DNA of 13,764 nucleotides from an uncultured Achromobacter sp. GTDB taxonomy: Bacteria; Pseudomonadota; Gammaproteobacteria; Burkholderiales; Burkholderiaceae_B. A program made the translations under genes and the position numbers. Shown here piece after piece: positions 1 to 7,041 of this stretch (positions within the stretch are counted from its first letter, which is position 1; the number at the start of each line of letters is the position of its first letter). The stretch is taken from contig CAJYKY010000213.1 of the NCBI GenBank assembly GCA_913775005.1, positions 1 through 13,764 of the forward strand. The letters run 5' to 3'. The notes under the pieces are model-generated. The model did no database searches and had not been told where the DNA came from. It worked only from the letters and a program-made list of their open reading frames with translations.

Positions 1-1
1 G

Positions 2-790
2 GTGTCGCTGGCGGCGTCCTGGCAGATTGCCTACGGCCCCTACGTGGCGGACTACTCGCGCTACCTGCCCAGCAAAACGTCTTCGGCCAAGACCTTCCTG
101 GCGGTGGGCCTGGGTTCGGTGGTGGGCGCGCAGATCGCCATGGTGCTGGGCGTTCTGGCGGCGGCCATGGCGGCCGGCCAGTTCGCGGGGCGCGAAGTCG
201 CGTACATCGTGGGCCTGGGCGGGACCGGGGCGACGGCGGCGCTGCTGTACTTCAGCATCGCGTTCGGCAAGGTCACCATTTCCACGCTGAATTCCTACGG
301 CAGCTTCATGTGCATCGCCACCATCGTCAGCGGCTTTCGCGGCCATGTCGAGATTTCGCGCCGGCAACGCGCGGTGGCCGTGGTGCTGATCGTGGGCGCA
401 GCGACGGCGGTGGCGTTGATTGGCCAGCATTCGTTCCTGAACGCGTTCAAGTCATTCATCTTGTTCCTGTTGGCCTTCTTCGTGCCGTGGAGCGCGGTGA
501 ACCTGGTGGACTACTACTTCGTCAATCGTGAACGCTATGACGTGGCGGCGCTGTCCGACCCCAACGGCCGCTATGGCCGCTGGAACTGGCCGGGCATCCT
601 TGTGTATGCCTTCGGCGTGCTGGTGCAGATGCCGTTCATCTCCACCAAGCTGTACACGGGGCCGATGGTCGAGCGGCTGGGCGGGGTCGATATCTCGTGG
701 ATCATCGGCCTGGTCGTACCCAGCATTCTGTATTACCTGTTCGCGCGACGAGGGTCCCGGATAGACCGGCCGGCAGAGCAGCTCGCATAA
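2..790 (+). CDS. NCS1-family permease (cytosine-permease-like, putative urocanate transporter), 5' truncated
   Basis: This is an inner-membrane nucleobase/cation symporter-1 (NCS1) protein cut by the left edge. The visible 262 residues are the C-terminal part; family members usually have about 450-500, so roughly 200 are missing and the GTG at base 2 is not a real start. Family-like motifs are GPYVADYSRYLP (visible residues 12-23) and PWSAVNLVDYYFVNRERYD (162-180). Hydrophobic stretches at about 33-57, 65-85, 124-143, 151-172, 197-215 and 232-248 look like membrane helices. It lies 43 bp before hutH on the same strand. In Pseudomonas fluorescens hut loci an NCS1 protein (HutTu) imports urocanate, so urocanate is the likeliest substrate by context. 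Cytosine or another nucleobase cannot be excluded. Family call strong, substrate inferred. Confidence 0.85.
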   Translation: MSLAASWQIAYGPYVADYSRYLPSKTSSAKTFLAVGLGSVVGAQIAMVLGVLAAAMAAGQFAGREVAYIVGLGGTGATAALLYFSIAFGKVTISTLNSYGSFMCIATIVSGFRGHVEISRRQRAVAVVLIVGAATAVALIGQHSFLNAFKSFILFLLAFFVPWSAVNLVDYYFVNRERYDVAALSDPNGRYGRWNWPGILVYAFGVLVQMPFISTKLYTGPMVERLGGVDISWIIGLVVPSILYYLFARRGSRIDRPAEQLA

Positions 791-805
791 CAACAATCGC
801 AAGAA

Positions 806-819
806 GCCGGATATCCGGC
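806..819. repeat. 14-bp perfect palindrome ahead of hutH
   Basis: GCCGGATATCCGGC is a perfect inverted repeat that could form a 5-bp stem with a 4-base loop. It ends 2 bases before the AGGAGAGGA ribosome binding site (822-830) that sets the hutH start at 834. It could be a protein-binding site or an RNA hairpin that affects hutH translation or message stability. It does not resemble the TGTA/TACA-type sites reported for HutC, so no regulator is assigned. Confidence 0.5.
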
Positions 820-833
820 GTAGGAGAGGAAGA

Positions 834-2363
834 ATGGAATTGCATGTGAAACCGGGCCATTTGACGCTGTCGGATCTGCGGCGCGTCTATCAGCAGCCCG
901 TGCGCCTGACGCTGGATCCCAGCGCTGCTCAGGCCATCGACGCTAGCGTGGCCACGGTTGAACGCATCATCGCCGAAGGCCGCACCGTGTACGGCATCAA
1001 TACCGGCTTTGGCCTGTTGGCATCCACCAAGATTGCGCGCGAAGACTTGCAGGCCTTGCAGACGTCGCTGGTGCGTTCGCATGCGGCCGGCGTGGGCGAA
1101 GCGCTGGACGACGCGATGGTGCGCCTGATCATGGTGTTGAAGATCAACAGCCTGGCGCGCGGTTACTCCGGCATCCGCCGCCACGTCATCGACAGCCTGA
1201 TCGCGCTGGTCAATGCCGGCGTGTATCCGCATATTCCGCTTAAGGGTTCGGTGGGCGCATCGGGCGACCTGGCGCCGCTTGCGCACATGTCGCTGGTGCT
1301 GCTGGGCGAAAGCCGCGCGCGCTATCAGGGCGAATGGCTGCCCGCGCACGAAGCGCTGGCGCGCGCCGGCCTTGTGCCGCTGACGCTGGCCGCCAAGGAA
1401 GGCCTGGCGCTGTTGAACGGCACGCAGGTGTCCACGGCCTTTGCGCTGCGCGGCTTGTTCGAAGCGGAAGACATGATGGCGGCGGGCCTGGTGTGCGGCA
1501 GCCTCAGCGTTGAAGCCATGCTGGGTTCGCGCGTGCCGTTCGACGCCCGCATCCACGCCGCGCGCGGCCAGCCCGGCCAGATCGCGGTGGCCGCTGTCTA
1601 CCGCAGCCTGCTCGGTGATGACAGCGAGGTCGGCCATTCGCATGCCGACTGCGAAAAGGTCCAGGACCCCTATTCGCTGCGCTGCCAGCCGCAAGTGATG
1701 GGCGCCTGCCTGACGCAGATCCGTCACGCAGCGCAGGTCTTGCAGATTGAAGCGAACGCCGTGTCCGACAACCCGCTGGTGTTCGTGGCGCAAGGCGACG
1801 TGATCTCCGGCGGCAACTTCCATGCCGAACCGGTGGCGCTGGTGGCCGACAACCTGGCGCTGGCGCTGGCCGAAATCGGCGCGCTGGCCGAACGCCGCAT
1901 CGCGCTGATGATGGACAAGCACATGTCGCAGCTGCCGCCGTTCCTGGTCAGCAAGGGCGGCGTCAATTCGGGCTTCATGATTGCGCAGGTGACGGCGGCG
2001 GCGCTGGCCAGCGACAACAAGGCGCTGGCGCATCCGGCCAGCGTGGACAGCATGCCCACGTCGGCCAACCAGGAAGATCACGTGTCGATGGCGCCCAACG
2101 CGGGCAAGCGGCTGTGGGCCATGGCCGAGAACGTGCGCGACATCCTGGCCATTGAATGGCTGGGTGCGTGCCAGGGGCTGGATTTCCGTGCAGGCCTGAA
2201 GACATCGCCGCAGCTTGAAACGGCGCGCCGGGTGCTGCGCGAGCAGGTGCCGCATTACGAAGAAGACCGCTTCTTCGCGCCCGACATCGCGGCGGCCAGC
2301 GGCCTCATTGCCGCGCAGGTCATGAACGGCCTGATGCCGGCGGGACTGCTGCCCAGCCTTTGA
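834..2363 (+). CDS. hutH: Histidine ammonia-lyase (histidase)
   Basis: This cytoplasmic enzyme removes ammonia from L-histidine to give urocanate, the first step of histidine breakdown. The 509 residues match the usual family length of about 510. The active-site motif GSVGASGDLAPLAH is present, with Ala142-Ser143-Gly144 forming the self-made MIO cofactor at the same numbering as in the Pseudomonas putida enzyme. Other family features are YGINTGFG (53-60) near the N-terminus and a SANQEDHVSM segment near residue 412. The ATG at 834 follows AGGAGAGGA by 3 bases. The reading frame is complete with no frameshift. It is flanked by two permease genes on the same strand, as in pseudomonad hut operons. 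It could in principle be a related aromatic ammonia-lyase, but hutI downstream makes histidase nearly certain. Confidence 0.97.
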   Translation: MELHVKPGHLTLSDLRRVYQQPVRLTLDPSAAQAIDASVATVERIIAEGRTVYGINTGFGLLASTKIAREDLQALQTSLVRSHAAGVGEALDDAMVRLIMVLKINSLARGYSGIRRHVIDSLIALVNAGVYPHIPLKGSVGASGDLAPLAHMSLVLLGESRARYQGEWLPAHEALARAGLVPLTLAAKEGLALLNGTQVSTAFALRGLFEAEDMMAAGLVCGSLSVEAMLGSRVPFDARIHAARGQPGQIAVAAVYRSLLGDDSEVGHSHADCEKVQDPYSLRCQPQVMGACLTQIRHAAQVLQIEANAVSDNPLVFVAQGDVISGGNFHAEPVALVADNLALALAEIGALAERRIALMMDKHMSQLPPFLVSKGGVNSGFMIAQVTAAALASDNKALAHPASVDSMPTSANQEDHVSMAPNAGKRLWAMAENVRDILAIEWLGACQGLDFRAGLKTSPQLETARRVLREQVPHYEEDRFFAPDIAAASGLIAAQVMNGLMPAGLLPSL

Positions 2364-2373
2364 TGCAGATGTT

Positions 2374-2395
2374 GCGGCCGGCGCTGCCCGGCCGC
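2374..2395 (+). repeat. Strong GC hairpin between hutH and hutT
   Basis: The arms GCGGCCGG (2374-2381) and CCGGCCGC (2388-2395) pair perfectly over 8 bp around a 6-base loop, starting 10 bases after the hutH stop. No T-tract follows, so it is not a classical Rho-independent terminator. A 3'-end stabilising or partially attenuating structure inside the operon is the likely role. The remaining bases up to 2480 show nothing else except the GAGGGAG ribosome binding site of the next gene (2468-2474). Confidence 0.55.
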
Positions 2396-2480
2396 GATCA
2401 CCGCGCCGCGCGCACACGCCCGAAGAAGGCGTATTCGCGGCGCTTGTTGCTGTACGCCTATAACAACGAGGGAGACAGAA

Positions 2481-3920
2481 ATGCACACAAGCACGCAGCC
2501 GGACGCCCCGGACACACCGGCAAACCCGCAGGAACTCAAGCGCGGGTTGAACGCCCGGCACATCCGCTTCATGGCGTTGGGGTCGGCCATCGGCACGGGC
2601 CTGTTCTACGGGTCGGCCAAGGCCATCCAAGCGGCCGGCCCATCGGTGTTGCTGGCCTATCTGGTGGCCGGCGCCGCCGTGTACATGGTGATGCGCGCAC
2701 TGGGAGAGATGGCGGTGCGCAACCCCGTGTCGGGTTCATTCGGGCATTACGCCACGCATTATCTTGGCCCCGTCGCGGGCTTTCTGACGGGGTGGACGTA
2801 CGCGTTTGAGATGATCATCGTCTGCCTGGCCGACATCACCGCGTTCGGGCTGTACATGGGCTTCTGGTATCCCGATGTGCCGCGCTGGATCTGGGTGCTA
2901 TCCATCGTGTGCTTCATCGGCGCCATCAACCTGCTTTCCGTGAAGGTGTTTGGCGAGCTGGAATTCTGGCTGTCGCTGCTGAAGGTGGGCGCGATTGTCG
3001 CGATGATCGCGGGCGGGCTGGGCATCATGCTGTTCGGCTTCGGGCTGGGTACGGACAGCGTCGCAACGGGTGTGCATAACCTTTGGGAGCACGGCGGCTT
3101 CATGCCCAACGGCGTGGGCGGGCTGATTGCGTCGTTGGCGGTGGTGGTGTTTGCGTTTGGCGGCATCGAAATCATCGGCATCACCGCAGGCGAAGCCAAG
3201 GATCCGGGCCGCACCATTCCGCGCGCCATCAACGCCGTGCCGCTGCGCATTCTGCTGTTCTATGTGCTGACGCTGTTCATCCTGATGTCCATCTTCCCGT
3301 GGACGCAGATCGGCAGCAAAGGCAGCCCGTTCGTGCAGATCTTCGACAGCCTGGGCATCGGTTCGGCGGCCACCATCCTGAACATCGTGGTGATTTCCGC
3401 GGCGGTGTCAGCCATCAATAGCGACATCTTCGGCGCGGGCCGCATGCTTTACGGCATGGCGCAGCAGGGGCAGGCGCCGCGCGGCTTTGCGGCGGTGTCG
3501 GCCAACGGCGTGCCGTGGATGACGGTGGTGGTGATGTCGGTGGCGCTGCTGGTGGGCGTGTTGCTGAACTATCTGATTCCCAAGGATGTGTTCATGCTGA
3601 TCGCCTCTATCGCTACCTTCGCCACGGTGTGGGTGTGGCTGATGATCCTGTTGTCGCAGGTGGCGATGCGGCGCAAGATGCGTCCCGAAGAGGTCGCGGC
3701 GCTGAAGTTCCCGGTGCCGTTCTGGCCGGTGGGGCCGTTGCTGGCGATTGCGTTCATGGTGTTCGTGATTGCGGTGCTGGGCTACTTCCCTGGCACGCAG
3801 ACGGCGTTGGCCGTGGGCGTGTTGTGGATTGCGCTGTTGTGCGTGGCGTACCGGTTCTGGGTGTACCCCAATCGCCCGGATGATGGCGAACCCGTGCCGG
3901 TGGCGCAGGGTTCGGATTGA
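2481..3920 (+). CDS. hutT: APC-family amino acid permease (probable histidine transporter, HutT/ProY-like)
   Basis: This is an inner-membrane amino acid/proton symporter of the amino acid transporter branch of the APC superfamily. It has 479 residues, typical for the family, with a polar N-terminal tail of about 25 residues before the first helix. The helix-1 signature LGSAIGTGLFYGSAKAI (33-49) and RALGEMAVRNPVSGSF (72-87) are characteristic. About twelve hydrophobic segments follow, ending in a short polar tail. The ATG at 2481 follows GAGGGAG at good spacing. It lies between hutH and hutI, so histidine is the most likely substrate. By sequence style it is also close to ProY-type proline permeases, and substrate cannot be read from the sequence. 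The symbol rests on operon context, and the family call is secure. Confidence 0.88.
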   Translation: MHTSTQPDAPDTPANPQELKRGLNARHIRFMALGSAIGTGLFYGSAKAIQAAGPSVLLAYLVAGAAVYMVMRALGEMAVRNPVSGSFGHYATHYLGPVAGFLTGWTYAFEMIIVCLADITAFGLYMGFWYPDVPRWIWVLSIVCFIGAINLLSVKVFGELEFWLSLLKVGAIVAMIAGGLGIMLFGFGLGTDSVATGVHNLWEHGGFMPNGVGGLIASLAVVVFAFGGIEIIGITAGEAKDPGRTIPRAINAVPLRILLFYVLTLFILMSIFPWTQIGSKGSPFVQIFDSLGIGSAATILNIVVISAAVSAINSDIFGAGRMLYGMAQQGQAPRGFAAVSANGVPWMTVVVMSVALLVGVLLNYLIPKDVFMLIASIATFATVWVWLMILLSQVAMRRKMRPEEVAALKFPVPFWPVGPLLAIAFMVFVIAVLGYFPGTQTALAVGVLWIALLCVAYRFWVYPNRPDDGEPVPVAQGSD

Positions 3921-3927
3921 TCGACGC

Positions 3928-3956
3928 GGCGCGGCCGGGGCAAGCCCTGCCGCGCC
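3928..3956 (+). repeat. GC hairpin between hutT and hutI
   Basis: The arms GGCGCGGC (3928-3935) and GCCGCGCC (3949-3956) pair over 8 bp. A small internal loop and a further GGG/CCC pairing lie inside, around a CAAG tip. It sits in the 54-bp gap, 7 bases after the hutT stop and just before the AAGGAGAA ribosome binding site of hutI (3963-3970). There is no T-tract. It could modulate read-through or segmental mRNA stability. Confidence 0.5.
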
Positions 3957-3974
3957 TGCTTCAAGGAGAAGTGC

Positions 3975-5189
3975 ATGAGACAGGTCTGGCGACACTGCCA
4001 CGCCGCCACGATGGCGGGTGGCGCCTATTCCCTGATTGAACACGCGGCCATCGTGACGCGTGCCGATCGCATTGAATGGATCGGCCCCGAGGCGCAGCTG
4101 CCTGCCGTGGAGGCGGCGCACATCCATGATCTGGGCGGCGCATGGGTCACGCCCGGCCTGATCGATTGCCATACCCATCTGGTGTTTGGCGGCGACCGCA
4201 GCCGCGAGTTCGAGCAGCGCTTGCAGGGCGTGGACTACGCCACGATCGCCGCGCAGGGCGGCGGCATCGCCAGCACGGTGCGCGCCACGCGCGAGGCTTC
4301 CGAAGACGAACTCTACGTCAGCGCCCGCCGGCGCGCGCTGCATCTGCTGCGCGATGGCGTTACCACGCTGGAGGTCAAGTCGGGCTATGGGCTGGACTTG
4401 CCCAATGAACGCAAGATGCTGCGCGTGGCTCGGCGGCTGGGGCAGACGCTGCCGCTGACCGTGCAGGCCACCTGTCTGGCCGCGCATGCGTTGCCGCCCG
4501 AGTTCCGGGGGCGCGCGGACGACTACATCGACGAGGTCGCGCGGCGCATGTTGCCGGTGCTGGCAGCCGAAGGCCTGGTCGATGCCGTGGACGCTTTCTG
4601 CGAGCACCTGGCCTTCACGCCCGACCAAGTCGAACGCGTGTTCCAGGCGGCCAAGCACCTGGACTTGCCGGTGAAGCTGCATGCCGAGCAGCTGTCGTCA
4701 CTGCATGGGGCAAGCCTGGCCGCGCGCTATGGCGCGCTGTCGGCCGATCATCTGGAATACCTGACTGAATCCGATGTGCTGGCCATGGCCGAGGCCGGCA
4801 CGGTGGCGGTGCTGTTGCCCGGCGCGTTCTACGCGCTGCGGGAAACGCAGTTGCCGCCCCTGGCGCTGCTGCGCCGGCACGGCGTGCCCATCGCCATTTC
4901 CACCGACCTGAATCCCGGCACGTCGCCGGTGCTGTCGTTGCGCCTGATGCTCAGCATGGCGTGCACGCTGTTTCGCATGACGCCCGAAGAAGCGTTGGCT
5001 GGCGCCACCGTGCATGCGGCGCGGGCCTTGGGCCTGCACGCCACGCACGGCACGCTGGAAGCGGACAAGATGGCTGACTTCGTCGTGTGGGAAGTCGGCC
5101 ATCCGTCGGAGCTGGCGTACTGGGTGGGCGGTGACATCCCCAAGCGCGTGGTGCGCCATGGGGCCTTGGTGGATGCGTCTGCGCTCTAA
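3975..5189 (+). CDS. hutI: Imidazolonepropionase
   Basis: This cytoplasmic metal-dependent amidohydrolase opens the ring of 4-imidazolone-5-propionate to N-formimino-L-glutamate, the third step of histidine breakdown. The 404 residues match family length. The metal-binding pattern is intact: His66-Thr-His68 in GLIDCHTHLVFGGDRSREFE, His236 in KLHAEQ, a further conserved His259 in SADHLE, and Asp311 in ISTDLNPGTSP. The family motif EVKSGYGLD starts at 133. The ATG at 3975 follows AAGGAGAA at 4 bases. It is the last hut gene in the run; the next gene converges from the other strand, so hutG or hutF must lie elsewhere, presumably to the left. No truncation or missing key residue was seen. Confidence 0.97.
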   Translation: MRQVWRHCHAATMAGGAYSLIEHAAIVTRADRIEWIGPEAQLPAVEAAHIHDLGGAWVTPGLIDCHTHLVFGGDRSREFEQRLQGVDYATIAAQGGGIASTVRATREASEDELYVSARRRALHLLRDGVTTLEVKSGYGLDLPNERKMLRVARRLGQTLPLTVQATCLAAHALPPEFRGRADDYIDEVARRMLPVLAAEGLVDAVDAFCEHLAFTPDQVERVFQAAKHLDLPVKLHAEQLSSLHGASLAARYGALSADHLEYLTESDVLAMAEAGTVAVLLPGAFYALRETQLPPLALLRRHGVPIAISTDLNPGTSPVLSLRLMLSMACTLFRMTPEEALAGATVHAARALGLHATHGTLEADKMADFVVWEVGHPSELAYWVGGDIPKRVVRHGALVDASAL

Positions 5190-5198
5190 TGCGTCCGC

Positions 5199-5230
5199 CC
5201 TTCAGGTCGCGGCGTGACCGCGCCTGAAGG
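5199..5230. terminator. Stem-loop between convergent hutI and chemotaxis gene (likely bidirectional terminator)
   Basis: CCTTCAGG (5199-5206) pairs with CCTGAAGG (5223-5230). After a single bulged T, CGCGG (5208-5212) pairs with CCGCG (5218-5222), leaving a 5-base CGTGA loop. This gives a 13-bp stem with one bulge. It fills most of the 54 bp between the two convergent stop codons, the usual place for a shared terminator. Neither side has a clear T-run, so it may act with Rho or mainly protect 3' ends. Confidence 0.65.
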
Positions 5231-5243
5231 CAGACACCCAGCC

Positions 5244-6842
5244 TCAGGCCGCCAGCGCGAGCGTACGCTGGTCCTGGATCTGCATCGGCAGGCGGAACGC
5301 GCTGACCGCGCCTTGCAGGCGTTGCGCCTGCATTTCCAGCGAGGTCGCGGCGGCGGCGGCTTCTTCGACCAGCGCGGCGTTCTGCTGCGTGACGTGGTCC
5401 ATCTGCGTCACGGCGGTGTTGACCTGATCGATACCGGTCACCTGCTCCTGCGAGGCGGTGGCGATGTCGTTGACCAGCATCGTCAGCCGCTCGATGGTCG
5501 CCAGAATTTCCTCCATCGTCCGGCCAGCGGCCTCAACCTGCGCCGAGCCCGCCTGCACCGTAGCGCCGGACGTGCTGAGCAATTGCTTGATTTCCTTGGC
5601 CGCGCCCGCGCTGCGCTGCGCCAGCGATCGCACTTCGCCAGCCACCACGGCAAAGCCCTTACCCTCTTCGCCCGCGCGCGCCGCTTCCACCGCCGCGTTC
5701 AGGGCCAGGATGTTGGTCTGGAAGGCGATGCCGTCGATCACGCTCACAATGGCTTCGATGCGGCCCGAGTCCTGCGCGATTTCGCGCATGGTGCTCACGG
5801 CTTCCTTGACCGCCTGCCCGCCGCGCTGAACGACCGCGCTGGCGGTGGTGGCCATCTGATTGGCCTGACGCGCGTTTTCGGCGTTGCTGGTCACGGTGGA
5901 CAGCAGCTGTTCCATGCTGGCGGCGGTTTGTTCCAGCGAGGCAGCCTGCTGTTCGGTGCGGCTGGACAAGTCCTGGTTGCCGGCCGCGATTTCGCTTGAT
6001 CCGGTATTGATTTCAACCACGCCTTCACGCACGGCATGTACGGTGCGCACCAGGCTTTCCTGCATCTGCGCCAGGTAAGGAATGATCTGACCCACACAGT
6101 TGTTGCCGAACGGCGGAATGGGCGCGGTGAGGTCGCCCGTGGAAATGCGCTGGAAGTGGCCTTTGATGTCGTCCAGCGGCCGGCGCACGAATGCCACCAC
6201 GTATCGGTCACCCAGGATCAGCAGCACCAGGCAGATGCCCAGCACGGCGCCCATGCCGATGTACGCGCTTTGGCGCTTGCCCGCCGCGTCGTTCAGCAGC
6301 TGCGTTTCACGTTCCTTGGCGTAGGCCTCGTAGCGTTCGATGCTTTGGCCGAAGGCGCGGCTGGCGGTCACCACGGCGCTGGCCGCATGGCTGCGCGCGC
6401 GGGCGATGTCGCCGGCGTCCAGATGTTGGCGTTGCACGGTGATGCCGCCGTTGACCAGCGCATCGAAGCTGGCCTGCATGGGTTCCAGAACGGCCGCTGG
6501 CGCATCCTGTTTCGCCAGCTCGATAAAGGCCGCCTGCTGCTTGCGGGCTTCGTTCAGCGCAGCGTCGATGCTGCGCCCCTCTTCGGCCGCCTGGGCCGTC
6601 TGGCCATCGCTGGCGTATTCCAGTTGACGCGACAGGCGCAGCCGCGCCCGCATGATTTGATCGTTGACCCGGGACAGGGCAGAAACTTCGTGCAGGAGTT
6701 CGTTGCTGGCGGCTAGCGCCTGGCCGGCGCTGTGTAATCCGTTGACGCTGATGGCCGACAGGCCAGTTAAGAGAAGACTGATCATGATCAAGGTGCCCAA
6801 GATCATGCGGCGAATGGTGATGTCTTTCAGAAGCTGTGTCAT
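5244..6842 (-). CDS. Methyl-accepting chemotaxis protein
   Basis: This is a transmembrane chemoreceptor that signals to CheA/CheW. Its 532 residues show the standard layout: a first membrane helix at about 13-34, a periplasmic region at 35-190 predicted as a four-helix bundle, a second helix at about 193-212, a HAMP domain at about 213-268, and a long cytoplasmic coiled-coil signalling domain. The signalling tip carries IDGIAFQTNILALNAAVEAA (369-388) followed by GFAVVAGEVRSLAQRSA (396-412). Candidate methylation segments include RTEQQAASLEQTAASMEQ (295-312). The C-terminus (QRTLALAA) lacks the NWETF-type pentapeptide that tethers CheR/CheB, so it probably relies on other receptors for efficient adaptation. 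The ATG at 6842 has only a weak GGGGAA upstream. The ligand is unknown; its position next to hut is suggestive at most. Confidence 0.95.
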   Translation of the reverse strand: MTQLLKDITIRRMILGTLIMISLLLTGLSAISVNGLHSAGQALAASNELLHEVSALSRVNDQIMRARLRLSRQLEYASDGQTAQAAEEGRSIDAALNEARKQQAAFIELAKQDAPAAVLEPMQASFDALVNGGITVQRQHLDAGDIARARSHAASAVVTASRAFGQSIERYEAYAKERETQLLNDAAGKRQSAYIGMGAVLGICLVLLILGDRYVVAFVRRPLDDIKGHFQRISTGDLTAPIPPFGNNCVGQIIPYLAQMQESLVRTVHAVREGVVEINTGSSEIAAGNQDLSSRTEQQAASLEQTAASMEQLLSTVTSNAENARQANQMATTASAVVQRGGQAVKEAVSTMREIAQDSGRIEAIVSVIDGIAFQTNILALNAAVEAARAGEEGKGFAVVAGEVRSLAQRSAGAAKEIKQLLSTSGATVQAGSAQVEAAGRTMEEILATIERLTMLVNDIATASQEQVTGIDQVNTAVTQMDHVTQQNAALVEEAAAAATSLEMQAQRLQGAVSAFRLPMQIQDQRTLALAA

Positions 6843-7041
6843 GCGTAGTTCCCCGATACAGCGAGTGCTGCAACGACAACTACGACCCTGGCGCGTCTAT
6901 ATTTAGCGCCCGTTTAATGACTGTTTCACATCTTACGAATTGGCCTGGATGGTCTCCGAATATATCGAAAGACATCGCAACAATGTTGCGAGTTGCCCTG
7001 ACTTGTTGCGCTCTTGTTCCACCCTTGATGCGCGCGTGCGA
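6843..7041. other. Intergenic region upstream of the chemotaxis gene, with a 15-bp palindrome
   Basis: This 199-bp gap holds the upstream region of the chemoreceptor and the 3' end of the MFS gene, both on the minus strand. It is more AT-rich than the flanking genes. The clearest element is the palindrome at 6976-6990: CGCAACA and TGTTGCG around a central A. The spacer is too short for an RNA hairpin, so a protein-binding site is more likely. I found no convincing sigma-70 or sigma-28 (flagellar) promoter and no clear terminator for the MFS gene. Confidence 0.45.

Noticed and set aside
2459..2464. TATAAC as a -10 box for an internal hutT promoter
   Set aside because: No -35-like hexamer lies 15-19 bases upstream, and transcription would begin almost on the ribosome binding site.
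702..2630. Long minus-strand open frame of 642 codons opposite hutH
   Set aside because: It is a shadow of hutH caused by high GC: His/Arg/Gln-rich composition, no family motifs, and hutH on the plus strand is unmistakable.
3408..4682. Long minus-strand open frame opposite hutT and hutI
   Set aside because: Low-complexity His/Arg/Gln-rich translation with no start signal; it overlaps two confirmed genes in full.
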